DNA of 6,551 nt. It comes from Candidatus Nanopelagicales bacterium (lineage in GTDB: Bacteria > Actinomycetota > Actinomycetes > S36-B12 > UBA10799). A model generated the notes under the pieces. It saw nothing but the letters and a program-made list of their open reading frames with translations. It was not told where the DNA came from and ran no database searches. Where the stretch lies: positions 1 through 6,551 of the forward strand of contig JALOLM010000129.1 in the NCBI GenBank assembly GCA_025455985.1. The letters run 5' to 3'. A program made the translations under genes and the position numbers. Positions 1-6,427 of the stretch are shown here, one piece after another; the first letter of the stretch is position 1, and every line of letters starts with the position of its first letter.

Positions 1-203
<203 letters not shown>

Positions 204-208
204 CGAAT

Positions 209-250
209 GATGTGGCGGCGGCTCGCCGGGGGACGGGCCGCCGCCACATC
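209..250 (+). terminator. GC-rich hairpin between glnB and glnD, likely intrinsic terminator or attenuator
   Basis: Bases 209-222 (GATGTGGCGGCGGC) are perfectly complementary to 237-250. A T-G wobble and two further pairs follow inside (223-225 with 234-236), leaving an 8-nt loop at 226-233. The hairpin starts six bases after the P-II stop codon. No T-tract follows, which is common for actinobacterial terminators. It could stop transcription after the P-II gene, lower read-through into glnD, or stabilise the 3' end of the upstream mRNA. The structure is directly visible; the termination function is inferred. Confidence 0.6.
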
Positions 251-277
251 GCATGTCGGAACCCCCGCAAGAATCCT

Positions 278-286
278 GGAAGGGAG
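278..286 (+). promoter_or_regulatory. Ribosome binding site that fixes the glnD start
   Basis: GGAAGGGAG lies five bases before the GTG at 292, a good Shine-Dalgarno match and spacing. The alternative in-frame ATG at 253 has only the stem of the preceding hairpin upstream of it and no purine-rich site. This supports GTG 292 as the start. Confidence 0.7.
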
Positions 287-291
287 CCGCA

Positions 292-2613
292 GTGAGCGTC
301 TTGGCCAATGATTTCTCGGCCGCACGAGCCGATCTCGTGTCGCGCCCCGGCTTCGGCCCGTCACGGCGCCACGCGCTTGCCGGGCTGACCGACGACTGGC
401 TGACCGACCTGTTCGACGCCGCTGGGGCCAAAGCCCTGGGATGCACTCTGGTCGCGGTCGGAGGATACGGCCGCGGTGAGATGGCGCCGGCCTCGGACAT
501 CGACGTTCTTCTTCTGCACCCGTCAGCTGCCGACCCCGCGCAGGTGGCCGCCGTCGCGGAGAAGATCTGGTACCCGATTTGGGACACCGGCATCCGCTTG
601 GACCACAGCGTTCGCACACCGGCCCAGGCGCGCCGGTTGGCCGGTCAGGATCTTCGGGTGGTCCTCGGGCTGCTCGATGCCCGCACTGTGGCCGGCGACG
701 ACCGGCTCACCGTGGAGACGCGTTCCAGCGTCCTCGGCGACTGGCGGGCCATGGCCAAGCAGCGCCTCGATGAGCTTCAGGCCAGTGTGGAGGAGCGCAC
801 GAGCCTTCACGGCGAACTGGCATACCTGCTGGAGCCAGATCTGAAGGAGTCTTACGGAGGCCTGCGGGACCTGACCGTGCTGCGGGCCCTCGCGGCCAGT
901 TGGATCATTAGCCCGCCACAGAACTCGTTGGCGGCCGCCAAAGCCACGCTGCTCGACGCCAGGGACGCATTGCACTTGGTCACCGGCCGGGCCACCGACC
1001 GCTTGACCCAGCAGGAGCAGCCGCAGGTCGCCTCCATGCTCGGTTACACCGACGAAGACGAACTGCTACGGGCGGTGTGCGCGGCTGGGCGGACCATCGC
1101 ATTCGTGAGTTCGATGGCGTGGGGCCGGGTACGCCGGCAGACCACCCGCAAGTCGCTGCCCCGGTTGCGCCGGGTGCGGCGCACCACCGATCGCGCACCC
1201 CTGGCCGACGGCGTCGTCGTGCAGGACGCCGAGGTCGTTCTCGCGGCCGATGCACGTCCGGACCGCGACCCGGTCCTTGTCCTGCGCGCGGCAGCTGCGG
1301 CCGCTCAGGTGGGGCTGCGGCTGTCCACCCACACCGTCGACCGCCTGGCCAATGAGTGCGCACCACTGCCCGTGCCGTGGCCGCGACAGGCCCGCGAGAG
1401 CCTGGTCAGTCTGCTTGGGGCAGGCCGCCCGACGCTGTCTGTCTGGGAGGCCCTCGATCAGGCGGACCTCGTGTCGCGACTGATTCCCGGCTGGGAAGTG
1501 GTCCGTTCGGCACCTCAGCGAAACCCTGTGCACAGGTTCACCGTGGATCGTCATTTGGTGGAGACCGCTGTGGCGGCCAGCGCACACGCTCGCAAGGTTC
1601 CGCGCCCCGACCTGTTGCTGGTGGGCGCACTTCTGCACGACATCGGCAAGGGCAGGCCCGGTGATCACACCGATGTGGGGGTGCAGCTGGTCGCAGACCT
1701 TGGACCACATCTGGGATTCGACGCCGCCGACACCCAGGTGTTGGTGCAGTTGGTGCGACACCATTTGCTCCTGCCAGACGTGGCCACCCGCAAGGACGTG
1801 GACGACCCCGCGGTCATCGAAGCGGTCGCAGAAGCGGTGGGCACCAGCGAGACGCTGGATCTGCTGCGCTGGCTGACCGTCTCGGACGCGGCGGCCACCG
1901 GTCCGGCGGCCTGGAGCGCCTGGAAGGCCAACTTGGTCGACGTGCTCGTGCGGCGCACCCACGCAGTTCTCGCTGGTGACGAGGTGGTGATCGAACCCGC
2001 TCTGGAGGATGTCGGTGAGCACTTGTGGTCGGGGACGGACGTGGAGGTCGACATTGAGCCCCTTGGTGAGACCGAACTGATCGTCACGGTCGCCGCCCGA
2101 GACTCCCTCGGGCTACTGAGCAGGTGCGCCGGGGCGCTGGCCATCAACCGGCTGAGCGTGCGCGACGCGGCCAGCCGGACTCAGGGAAGCCGGGCGGTGA
2201 CCCGCTGGACCGTGCAGACCCAGTTCGGGGAGCCGCCGGCGTCCGACCGGTTGACCTCGGACCTGCGCCGGGCGATCGCCGGGGAGTTGGATCTGGCCCG
2301 ACGGCTCAGCGAACGCGAGCGCGCGTACGCATCGGCCGATGAGGACCGGCCCGAACCTTTCATCGAGGTGATGGCTGACGCGTCGAGCCGGACCACCGTG
2401 CTGGAGGTCCGTGCCCACGACCGGGCTGGCCTGCTCTACTGGGTCACCGCCGCGCTTGCCGCCGCCGGGTTCAACGTCGACGGGGCGAAGGTCTCCACGC
2501 TGGGCTCCGAAGTCGTGGACGTGTTCTTCCTCACCGACGAGGCCGGCGACCCGCTATCGGCATCGAGGGCCCTGGCGGCGCGGACCGCGGTACAGCAAGC
2601 ACTCGCGGACTGA
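292..2613 (+). CDS. glnD: [Protein-PII] nucleotidylyltransferase / nucleotidylyl-removing enzyme GlnD
   Basis: GlnD is the bifunctional nitrogen sensor that attaches a nucleotide to Tyr51 of P-II when nitrogen is scarce and removes it when glutamine is plentiful. In studied actinobacteria the modification is adenylylation rather than the uridylylation seen in E. coli. From GTG 292 the protein has 773 residues, within the range of actinobacterial homologues and shorter than the roughly 890 of E. coli. The domain order is complete. The nucleotidyltransferase motif GGYGRGE (57-63) is followed by SDID with metal-binding Asp69 and Asp71. The HD phosphohydrolase domain has His414, the HDIGKG motif with His449-Asp450, His459 and His490-His491. 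Two ACT domains (about 595-660 and 701-773) should sense glutamine. Both active sites look intact. The open frame extends to ATG 253, but that start abuts the hairpin and lacks a ribosome binding site. It follows P-II, its substrate, by 88 bp. Confidence 0.95.
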   Translation: MSVLANDFSAARADLVSRPGFGPSRRHALAGLTDDWLTDLFDAAGAKALGCTLVAVGGYGRGEMAPASDIDVLLLHPSAADPAQVAAVAEKIWYPIWDTGIRLDHSVRTPAQARRLAGQDLRVVLGLLDARTVAGDDRLTVETRSSVLGDWRAMAKQRLDELQASVEERTSLHGELAYLLEPDLKESYGGLRDLTVLRALAASWIISPPQNSLAAAKATLLDARDALHLVTGRATDRLTQQEQPQVASMLGYTDEDELLRAVCAAGRTIAFVSSMAWGRVRRQTTRKSLPRLRRVRRTTDRAPLADGVVVQDAEVVLAADARPDRDPVLVLRAAAAAAQVGLRLSTHTVDRLANECAPLPVPWPRQARESLVSLLGAGRPTLSVWEALDQADLVSRLIPGWEVVRSAPQRNPVHRFTVDRHLVETAVAASAHARKVPRPDLLLVGALLHDIGKGRPGDHTDVGVQLVADLGPHLGFDAADTQVLVQLVRHHLLLPDVATRKDVDDPAVIEAVAEAVGTSETLDLLRWLTVSDAAATGPAAWSAWKANLVDVLVRRTHAVLAGDEVVIEPALEDVGEHLWSGTDVEVDIEPLGETELIVTVAARDSLGLLSRCAGALAINRLSVRDAASRTQGSRAVTRWTVQTQFGEPPASDRLTSDLRRAIAGELDLARRLSERERAYASADEDRPEPFIEVMADASSRTTVLEVRAHDRAGLLYWVTAALAAAGFNVDGAKVSTLGSEVVDVFFLTDEAGDPLSASRALAARTAVQQALAD

Positions 2614-2628
2614 ACCGCCGCGCACCGG

Positions 2629-2649
2629 CCACAACGCCCTTAGTTGTGG
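2629..2649 (+). terminator. Small hairpin after glnD, possible weak terminator
   Basis: CCACAAC (2629-2635) pairs perfectly with GTTGTGG (2643-2649) across a 7-nt loop. The sequence TGAGCCCCTTTTG follows, so a short T-run lies about eight bases downstream. The hairpin sits 16 bases after the glnD stop. The stem is short and the T-run is offset, so termination is only a possibility. The position also overlaps where a promoter for ffh would be expected. Confidence 0.35.
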
Positions 2650-2677
2650 TGAGCCCCTTTTGCCCGCCAGTTACGCT
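2650..2677 (+). promoter_or_regulatory. Weak promoter candidate for ffh
   Basis: TACGCT at 2672-2677 fits the actinobacterial TANNNT -10 pattern and lies 27 bases before the ffh start codon. No convincing -35 hexamer is found at the right distance; TGAGCC at 2650-2655 with a 16-base spacer is the nearest option. The bases just after the element (GGGA) resemble those after the candidate -10 before rpsP. This is inference from a weak match. Confidence 0.25.
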
Positions 2678-2703
2678 GGGAAGCCAGACCCCAGGAGCGA
2701 TAC

Positions 2704-4233
2704 ATGTTCAATTCCCTGTCCGATCGGCTCGCTGCGACGTTCAAAGGACTGCGCGGCAAGGGGCGTTTGACCGAGGCGGACATCGATGAGACCGTCCGCG
2801 AGATCCGCCGGGCCCTGCTGGAGGCCGACGTCTCGCTGCCTGTGGTCCGCACATTCACCGCGCGGGTCAAAGAACGGTCGATGGGTCAGGAGGTCTCCGC
2901 CAGCCTGAACCCCGCCCAGCAGGTCGTCAAGATCGTGCACGAGGAGCTGATCGCGATCCTCGGGGGCGAGACCCGCAACTTGCGACTGGCCAAGAAGCCA
3001 CCGACGGTCATCATGCTCTTGGGTCTACAGGGCGCTGGTAAGACCACGCTGGCCGGCAAGCTCGCCAGACACCTGGCGGTCCAGGGCCACCAGCCGGTGC
3101 TGGTAGCCGCGGACCTGCAGCGGCCCAACGCGGTCAATCAGTTGCAGATCGTGGCCGAGCGTGCCGGTGTTGCCAGTTACGCCCCGGAACCGGGCAACGG
3201 CGTCGGCGACCCGGTCAAGGTCGCCCGCGATTCGATCCAGCATGCTCAGCAGGCGTTGTTCGACGTGGTCATCATCGACACTGCCGGCCGGTTGGCCATC
3301 GATGCGGAGTTGATGGACCAGGCCGCTGCCATCCGCGATGCGGTGAGCCCCGATGAGTTGCTGCTCGTCATCGACGCCATGATCGGGCAGGACGCGGTGG
3401 CCACGGCCGCGTCGTTCCAGGAGGGTGTCGGGGTCGACGGGGTGATCCTCACCAAACTCGACGGCGACGCCCGCGGTGGTGCCGCGCTGTCGGTTCGGGA
3501 GGCCACAGGCGCGCCGATCATGTTCGCCTCGGTGGGGGAGAAGGTCGAGGACCTCGAGGTCTTCCACCCCGACCGCATGGCCTCGCGCATCCTGGACATG
3601 GGTGACGTCCTGACGCTGATCGAGCAGGCTGAGCGGGCCTTCGACGCCGATCAGGCCGCCCGGATGGCCGACAAGGTGGCTCGCGGGGACGCCTTCACCC
3701 TCGAGGAGTTCCTCGAGCAGATGCAGGCCGTGAAGAAAATGGGCTCGCTGGGCAAGCTGCTGGGCATGTTGCCGGGCATGGCTGACGCCCGCAAACAACT
3801 CGAGCAGATCGACGACCGGGACTTGGACCGGGTGGCAGCGATCATCCATTCGATGACGCCGCAGGAGCGCCGCGACACCAAGATCCTCAACGGATCCCGT
3901 CGCGCCCGCATCGCCCGCGGTGCCGGCGTTCAGGTCTCGGACGTGAACAACCTGGTCGAACGCTTCACTGAGGCGCAGAAGATGATGAAGCGCATGCGCA
4001 ACGGTGGCGGAATGCCGGGGATGCCGGGGATGCCGCCAGGGATGGGCGGGATGCCCAAGAAGGCGAAAGGCAAGCAGTCCGCCAAGCCGAAGTCGAAGAA
4101 GGGCCGTAGCGGCAACCCCGCCAAGCGTGCCCAACAGGCGTCCGCGGTCCCGGAGGCGATCGAGTCGGCGCCGGCGCCGTTCACCGCCGACCAGTTGCCC
4201 GAGGAGTTCAATCGCCTGCTCGACGGGAAGTGA
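2704..4233 (+). CDS. ffh: Signal recognition particle protein Ffh (SRP54 GTPase)
   Basis: Ffh binds 4.5S/scRNA and the signal sequences of nascent chains. With its receptor FtsY, another GTPase, it delivers ribosomes to the membrane translocon. The 509 residues show an N-terminal helical domain (from MFNSLSDRL) and the G domain with P-loop GLQGAGKTT (107-115, Lys113), DTAGR (192-196) and TKLDGDARGG (250-259). The methionine-rich M domain follows (about 300-440), with the RNA-binding segment around SRRARIARGAG (398-408). A further 70 residues form a tail rich in Gly/Met/Pro and then Lys/Ser, ending LPEEFNRLLDGK. E. coli Ffh is 453 residues; long basic tails of this kind are usual in actinobacteria. 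The ATG has an AGGAG six bases upstream (2693-2697). It stands between glnD and rpsP with gaps of 90 and 150 bp, so it is probably its own transcription unit or loosely linked. Confidence 0.98.
   Translation: MFNSLSDRLAATFKGLRGKGRLTEADIDETVREIRRALLEADVSLPVVRTFTARVKERSMGQEVSASLNPAQQVVKIVHEELIAILGGETRNLRLAKKPPTVIMLLGLQGAGKTTLAGKLARHLAVQGHQPVLVAADLQRPNAVNQLQIVAERAGVASYAPEPGNGVGDPVKVARDSIQHAQQALFDVVIIDTAGRLAIDAELMDQAAAIRDAVSPDELLLVIDAMIGQDAVATAASFQEGVGVDGVILTKLDGDARGGAALSVREATGAPIMFASVGEKVEDLEVFHPDRMASRILDMGDVLTLIEQAERAFDADQAARMADKVARGDAFTLEEFLEQMQAVKKMGSLGKLLGMLPGMADARKQLEQIDDRDLDRVAAIIHSMTPQERRDTKILNGSRRARIARGAGVQVSDVNNLVERFTEAQKMMKRMRNGGGMPGMPGMPPGMGGMPKKAKGKQSAKPKSKKGRSGNPAKRAQQASAVPEAIESAPAPFTADQLPEEFNRLLDGK
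4009..4056 (+). repeat. In-frame 9-bp tandem repeat in ffh (Gly-Met-Pro repeats)
   Basis: ATGCCGGGG occurs at 4012-4020 and 4021-4029, followed by the degenerate ATGCCGCCA at 4030-4038 and then GGGATGGGCGGGATGCCC. It encodes repeated Met-Pro-Gly / Met-Gly-Gly units at about residues 436-451, just after the last M-domain helix. The repeat keeps the frame, so gain or loss of units would alter only linker length. Gly/Met/Pro-rich linkers at this place are common in Ffh. Confidence 0.8.
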
Positions 4234-4260
4234 CTCGCCCGCCGCAGCAGCCGCCCACCC

Positions 4261-4273
4261 GGTCTGGCACACT
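4261..4273 (+). promoter_or_regulatory. Candidate promoter core for the rpsP-khpA-rimM-trmD operon
   Basis: GGTCTGGCACACT contains the -10-like CACACT at 4268-4273, about 110 bases before the rpsP start. No clear -35 is seen 16-18 bases upstream, where the sequence is C-rich. Support comes from a near copy, CCGGTGTGGCAC, at the very end of the window, where the promoter of the gene after trmD would lie. A perfect TTGACA at 4353-4358 is less likely to matter, because its -10 would fall in the ribosome binding region. Confidence 0.35.
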
Positions 4274-4298
4274 GGGAGCAGGTTCCCGCCCTCTCACC

Positions 4299-4343
4299 GG
4301 GGACTGCCGACTCAGCAACTGCTGCAGGCGCGTCCCCACGCGC
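4299..4343 (+). promoter_or_regulatory. Structured rpsP leader with two competing hairpins
   Basis: Hairpin A has an outer stem GGGGAC (4299-4304) with GTCCCC (4332-4337). A 4-bp stem across a one-base bulge follows (4305-4308 with 4327-4330), then an apical stem CAGC/GCTG (4313-4316 with 4321-4324). Hairpin B pairs GCGCGT (4328-4333) with ACGCGC (4338-4343) across a CCCC loop. B uses bases 4328-4333 and its loop uses 4334-4337, so A and B cannot form together. This could be a control element in the leader of the ribosomal protein operon, or A could terminate ffh. The complementarity is visible; regulation is inferred. Confidence 0.35.
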
Positions 4344-4383
4344 ACGCCGCGGTTGACATCCGAAAACAGGAGAAACACCCCTA

Positions 4384-4869
4384 GTGTCAGTCAAGATCAA
4401 GTTGAAGCGGCTCGGAAAGATCCGCGCCCCGCAGTACCGCGTTGTCGTCGCGGACGCCCGCAACAAGCGTGATGGTCGCTCGATCGAGGAGATCGGGCTG
4501 TACCACCCCAAGGAAGACCCGTCGCTGATCGAGATCAACTCCGAGCGTGTGCAGTACTGGTTGTCCGTGGGTGCCCAGCCGACCGACGCCGTCATGGCAC
4601 TGCTCAAGGTGACCGGGGACTGGCAGAAGTTCAAGGGTCTGCCCGGCGCTGAGGGCACGCTCAAGCAGGCCGACGAGAAGGCCGACCGCAAGTCGGTCTT
4701 CGCTGCCGCTGCTGCGGAGGCCGCAGGCCTCAAGCAGGCTGACGCCGCTCCGAAGAAGAAGGACAAGCCGGCCAAGGCCGCCGAGGAAGCCCCTGAGGCC
4801 GCCGCTGAGGAAGCCCCCGCCGACGTGCCCGCCGAGGCCCCGGCCGACGACGCTCAGGCTGATGGCTAA
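4384..4869 (+). CDS. rpsP: Small ribosomal subunit protein bS16
   Basis: S16 is a structural protein of the 30S subunit that binds 16S rRNA and helps its assembly. The N-terminal part, residues 1 to about 85, is a standard S16: [38 protein letters not shown] and later [15 protein letters not shown]. The start is GTG; AGGAG at 4368-4372 lies 11 bases upstream, slightly long. At 161 residues it is about twice the length of E. coli S16 (82). The extra part first carries an Ala-rich segment (107-115), then a Lys-rich patch (PKKKDKPAK, 123-131), and ends in an acidic Ala/Glu/Pro tail with EEAP-like units (134-161). Such tails occur in actinobacterial S16 and are probably disordered. It heads the operon and its end overlaps khpA by 8 bp. 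Confidence 0.97.
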   Translation: MSVKIKLKRLGKIRAPQYRVVVADARNKRDGRSIEEIGLYHPKEDPSLIEINSERVQYWLSVGAQPTDAVMALLKVTGDWQKFKGLPGAEGTLKQADEKADRKSVFAAAAAEAAGLKQADAAPKKKDKPAKAAEEAPEAAAEEAPADVPAEAPADDAQADG

Positions 4870-5113
4870 GTCCCTGGTCGAGGCCCTTGAGCACTTGGTC
4901 TCGGGCATCGTGGACCACCCCGACGATGTGTCCGTGCGTGAGAAGTCCGGACGTGGCCGGGGCACCTTGCTGAAGGTGACTGTCCACCCCGAGGATCTCG
5001 GCCGGGTCATCGGCCGGGCCGGCCGGACGGCCAAGTCGCTGCGCACGGTGGTCAACGCGATCGCTGGTGGCCGTGGCGTGCGGGTCGACTTCGTGGATGT
5101 GAACGGCCGCTGA
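4862..5113 (+). CDS. khpA: KhpA-family KH-domain RNA-binding protein
   Basis: This is an 83-residue cytosolic single KH-domain protein of the family found between rpsP and rimM in Gram-positive bacteria. The nucleic-acid-binding GxxG loop is GRAG (51-54) within [13 protein letters not shown], followed by the helix and the final strand [12 protein letters not shown]. In other Gram-positives KhpA pairs with KhpB (Jag/EloR), binds many RNAs and affects cell elongation and division; its role here is taken from the family. The ATG lies inside the end of rpsP (overlap 4862-4869) and has no good Shine-Dalgarno sequence, so it is probably translated by ribosomes finishing rpsP. Length and placement match homologues such as the roughly 80-residue mycobacterial protein. 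Confidence 0.93.
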   Translation: MAKSLVEALEHLVSGIVDHPDDVSVREKSGRGRGTLLKVTVHPEDLGRVIGRAGRTAKSLRTVVNAIAGGRGVRVDFVDVNGR

Positions 5114-5622
5114 CCGGTCAACAGGTCGCCATTGGGCGGATCGGCAAGCCACACGGCCTGCATGGCTGGGTCACGGTGGCGCCGACCACCGACGAGCCGC
5201 ATCGGCGCTTCGCGGCAGGAGCCACGGTGATCCTCGACGAGCGTGAGGTGGATGTTCTTGACTCGCGCATCGCGGCCAAGCCGATGACCGTGCTGCTCGA
5301 AGGCGTCACGAGCCGCGAGGCTGCCCAGGCCCTGCGGGGACGGTGGCTGTTCGTGCAACTGGCCGACGACGAGTCCCCAGAGACCGAGGACGAGTACTAC
5401 GACCACCAGTTGGTGGGTCTTGCGGTGTATCAGGAGGGGGTCCTGGCCGGACAGGTGACAGAGGTGTTGCACCTGCCCGCCCAAGACGTGCTCGCCGTAC
5501 GAACCGCCGCTGGCGCCGAAGTGCTGGTCCCTTTCGTGCAGCAGGTCGTCCCACATGTCGACGTCGCTGCCGGTCGGCTGGAGGTCGCCGGAGTCGAAGG
5601 GCTGTTCGACGGTGAGGATTGA
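5110..5622 (+). CDS. rimM: Ribosome maturation factor RimM
   Basis: RimM binds ribosomal protein S19 and assists maturation of the 30S head domain and 16S rRNA processing. With the CTG at 5110 as start the protein has 170 residues. The N-terminal RimM domain contains [11 protein letters not shown] (9-19), near-universal in the family, and [10 protein letters not shown]. The C-terminal PRC-barrel starts around EYYDHQLVG (from Tyr96) and includes [12 protein letters not shown]. The first ATG/GTG/TTG in frame is the GTG at 5176, which would cut off [11 protein letters not shown] and is therefore wrong. CTG 5110 overlaps the khpA stop as CTGA and puts eight residues before GRIG, the normal amount. 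ATT 5131 is a less likely choice. No strong ribosome binding site is seen, so coupling to khpA is likely. The end overlaps trmD. Family is certain; the exact start is inferred. Confidence 0.93.
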   Translation: MTGQQVAIGRIGKPHGLHGWVTVAPTTDEPHRRFAAGATVILDEREVDVLDSRIAAKPMTVLLEGVTSREAAQALRGRWLFVQLADDESPETEDEYYDHQLVGLAVYQEGVLAGQVTEVLHLPAQDVLAVRTAAGAEVLVPFVQQVVPHVDVAAGRLEVAGVEGLFDGED

Positions 5623-6298
5623 TGTCGTCTCGGTGTTTCCCGAGTACCTCGCCCCCCTGCGCCTGTCGTTGATCGGCAAGGCCATCGAACGTGGTCAGGT
5701 GCGCCTCGGTGTTCATGACCTGCGGGATTACACCCATGACCGGCACCGGACTGTCGATGATGCCCCGTACGGCGGCGGACCCGGCATGGTGATGAGCCCC
5801 GAGCCGTGGGGCGAGGTTCTGGACGAGGTCCTCGACGCTGACTCGGTGCTGATTGTGCCCACGCCTTCGGGGGAGGTCTTCACCCAGCGCGTCGCCGAAC
5901 AGTTGGCCGGCGAAACACATTTGGTGTTCGCATGCGGCCGCTATGAGGGGATCGATGCCCGCGTCGTAGAGCATTTCGCCCAGAAGGTCGCGGTGCGCGA
6001 GATCAGCATCGGGGACTATGTCCTGGCTGGCGGAGAAGCGGCGACACTGGTGATCGTCGAGGCGGTGGCCCGGCTGCTACCCGGGGTGTTGGGCAATCCG
6101 CTGTCGGCACAGGACGACTCCCACAGCCGGGAGGGCGAGCCGCTTGAGGGCCCGGTCTACACCCGGCCGCCGCAGTGGCGTGGGCTGGACGTGCCCGCGG
6201 TCCTGCTGTCCGGCGATCACGCGCGCATCCGGGCCTGGCACCACGAGCAGGCGGCGGCGCGCACCCGCGAGGTTCGTGAGGCGACTGGAGATTCCTGA
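5612..6298 (+). CDS. trmD: tRNA (guanine-N1)-methyltransferase TrmD (m1G37)
   Basis: TrmD uses S-adenosylmethionine to methylate N1 of G37, next to the anticodon, in tRNAs reading CUN, CCN and CGG codons, which prevents +1 frameshifting. It is a SPOUT-class homodimer with a trefoil knot. From GTG 5612 it has 228 residues, close to mycobacterial TrmD (about 230). It starts [11 protein letters not shown] and has YGGGPGM (53-59), CGRYEGID (108-115), [11 protein letters not shown] (132-142) and LLPGVLGN. Arg154 and Asp169 fall at the numbers of the catalytic residues in Haemophilus Trm[14 protein letters not shown] follows. The frame is open up to 5555, but conserved sequence begins at 5612 with GAAGGG (5596-5601) about 10 bases upstream. 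The start overlaps rimM by 11 bp. It is the last gene of the visible operon; rplS often follows in related genomes. Confidence 0.97.
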   Translation: MRIDVVSVFPEYLAPLRLSLIGKAIERGQVRLGVHDLRDYTHDRHRTVDDAPYGGGPGMVMSPEPWGEVLDEVLDADSVLIVPTPSGEVFTQRVAEQLAGETHLVFACGRYEGIDARVVEHFAQKVAVREISIGDYVLAGGEAATLVIVEAVARLLPGVLGNPLSAQDDSHSREGEPLEGPVYTRPPQWRGLDVPAVLLSGDHARIRAWHHEQAAARTREVREATGDS

Positions 6299-6339
6299 TT
6301 CGCCTGTGTACGGGTGGGTGGTCGGCGCAGGTCCGCCCA

Positions 6340-6383
6340 AAAGTGGCACGCCATGATGTCGAATTCATGAAGTTGCCATCTTT
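6340..6383. repeat. Imperfect palindrome 1 (AAAGTGGCA arms)
   Basis: AAAGTGGCA (6340-6348) pairs with TGCCATCTTT (6374-6383), nine pairs with one bulged T (6379). Nested inside is a second stem, CATGA (6352-6356) with TCATG (6365-6369), closing an 8-base loop. It begins 41 bases after the trmD stop. Its arms carry the same motif as palindrome 3. It could help terminate the operon or be a mobile palindromic repeat unit. Confidence 0.6.
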
Positions 6384-6388
6384 GTGCG

Positions 6389-6418
6389 CTCGAGCCGCCC
6401 GGGTGGCGGTGATTCGAG
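6389..6418. repeat. Imperfect palindrome 2
   Basis: CTCGA (6389-6393) pairs with TCGAG (6414-6418). Inside, CCGCC (6395-6399) pairs with GGCGG (6405-6409) around a CGGGT loop, leaving an asymmetric internal loop. It fills the gap between the two AARGTGGCA palindromes, so transcribed RNA would form three hairpins in a row. Confidence 0.45.
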
Positions 6419-6427
6419 TGATTCGTC

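Noticed and set aside
1066..2022. Minus-strand open frame (318 codons) opposite glnD
   Set aside because: Mirror of the GlnD coding frame with low-complexity composition; no independent support.
3025..4272. Long minus-strand open frame (415 codons) opposite ffh
   Set aside because: It is antisense to an unmistakable Ffh. Its translation is Arg/His/Leu/Gly-rich without domain motifs. Such shadows are normal in GC-rich coding DNA.
4264..4273. CTGGCAC as a sigma-54 (-24) element
   Set aside because: No TGC element follows at the required distance, and actinobacteria generally lack sigma-54.
4353..4358. Perfect TTGACA as -35 of an rpsP promoter
   Set aside because: With normal spacing the -10 would fall on or just past the AGGAG ribosome binding site, and no TANNNT lies at 16-18 bases. 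TAGTGT at 4382 is 23 bases away.
4004..4384. Plus-strand frame spanning the ffh end and the rpsP leader as a possible small gene
   Set aside because: Its first part is the ffh tail in another frame. The remainder is Arg/Pro-rich with no ribosome binding site or conserved pattern.
5555..5611. ATG 5555 as the trmD start, adding 19 residues
   Set aside because: The extra residues are the rimM end in another frame. TrmD homologues begin at the RIDVVSVFP segment, which matches GTG 5612.
5176..5622. GTG 5176 as the rimM start
   Set aside because: It would delete the conserved [11 protein letters not shown] segment that is clearly encoded upstream in the same frame.
4387..5685. Minus-strand open frame (432 codons) opposite rpsP, khpA and rimM
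   Set aside because: It covers three conserved plus-strand genes and shows no recognisable motif or ribosome binding site; GC-driven shadow.
6296..6425. Three copies of TGATTCG (6296, 6410, 6419), two of them 9 bases apart
   Set aside because: Seven bases is too short to be meaningful here, and one copy overlaps the trmD stop. It could be part of the palindrome cluster but is not independent evidence.
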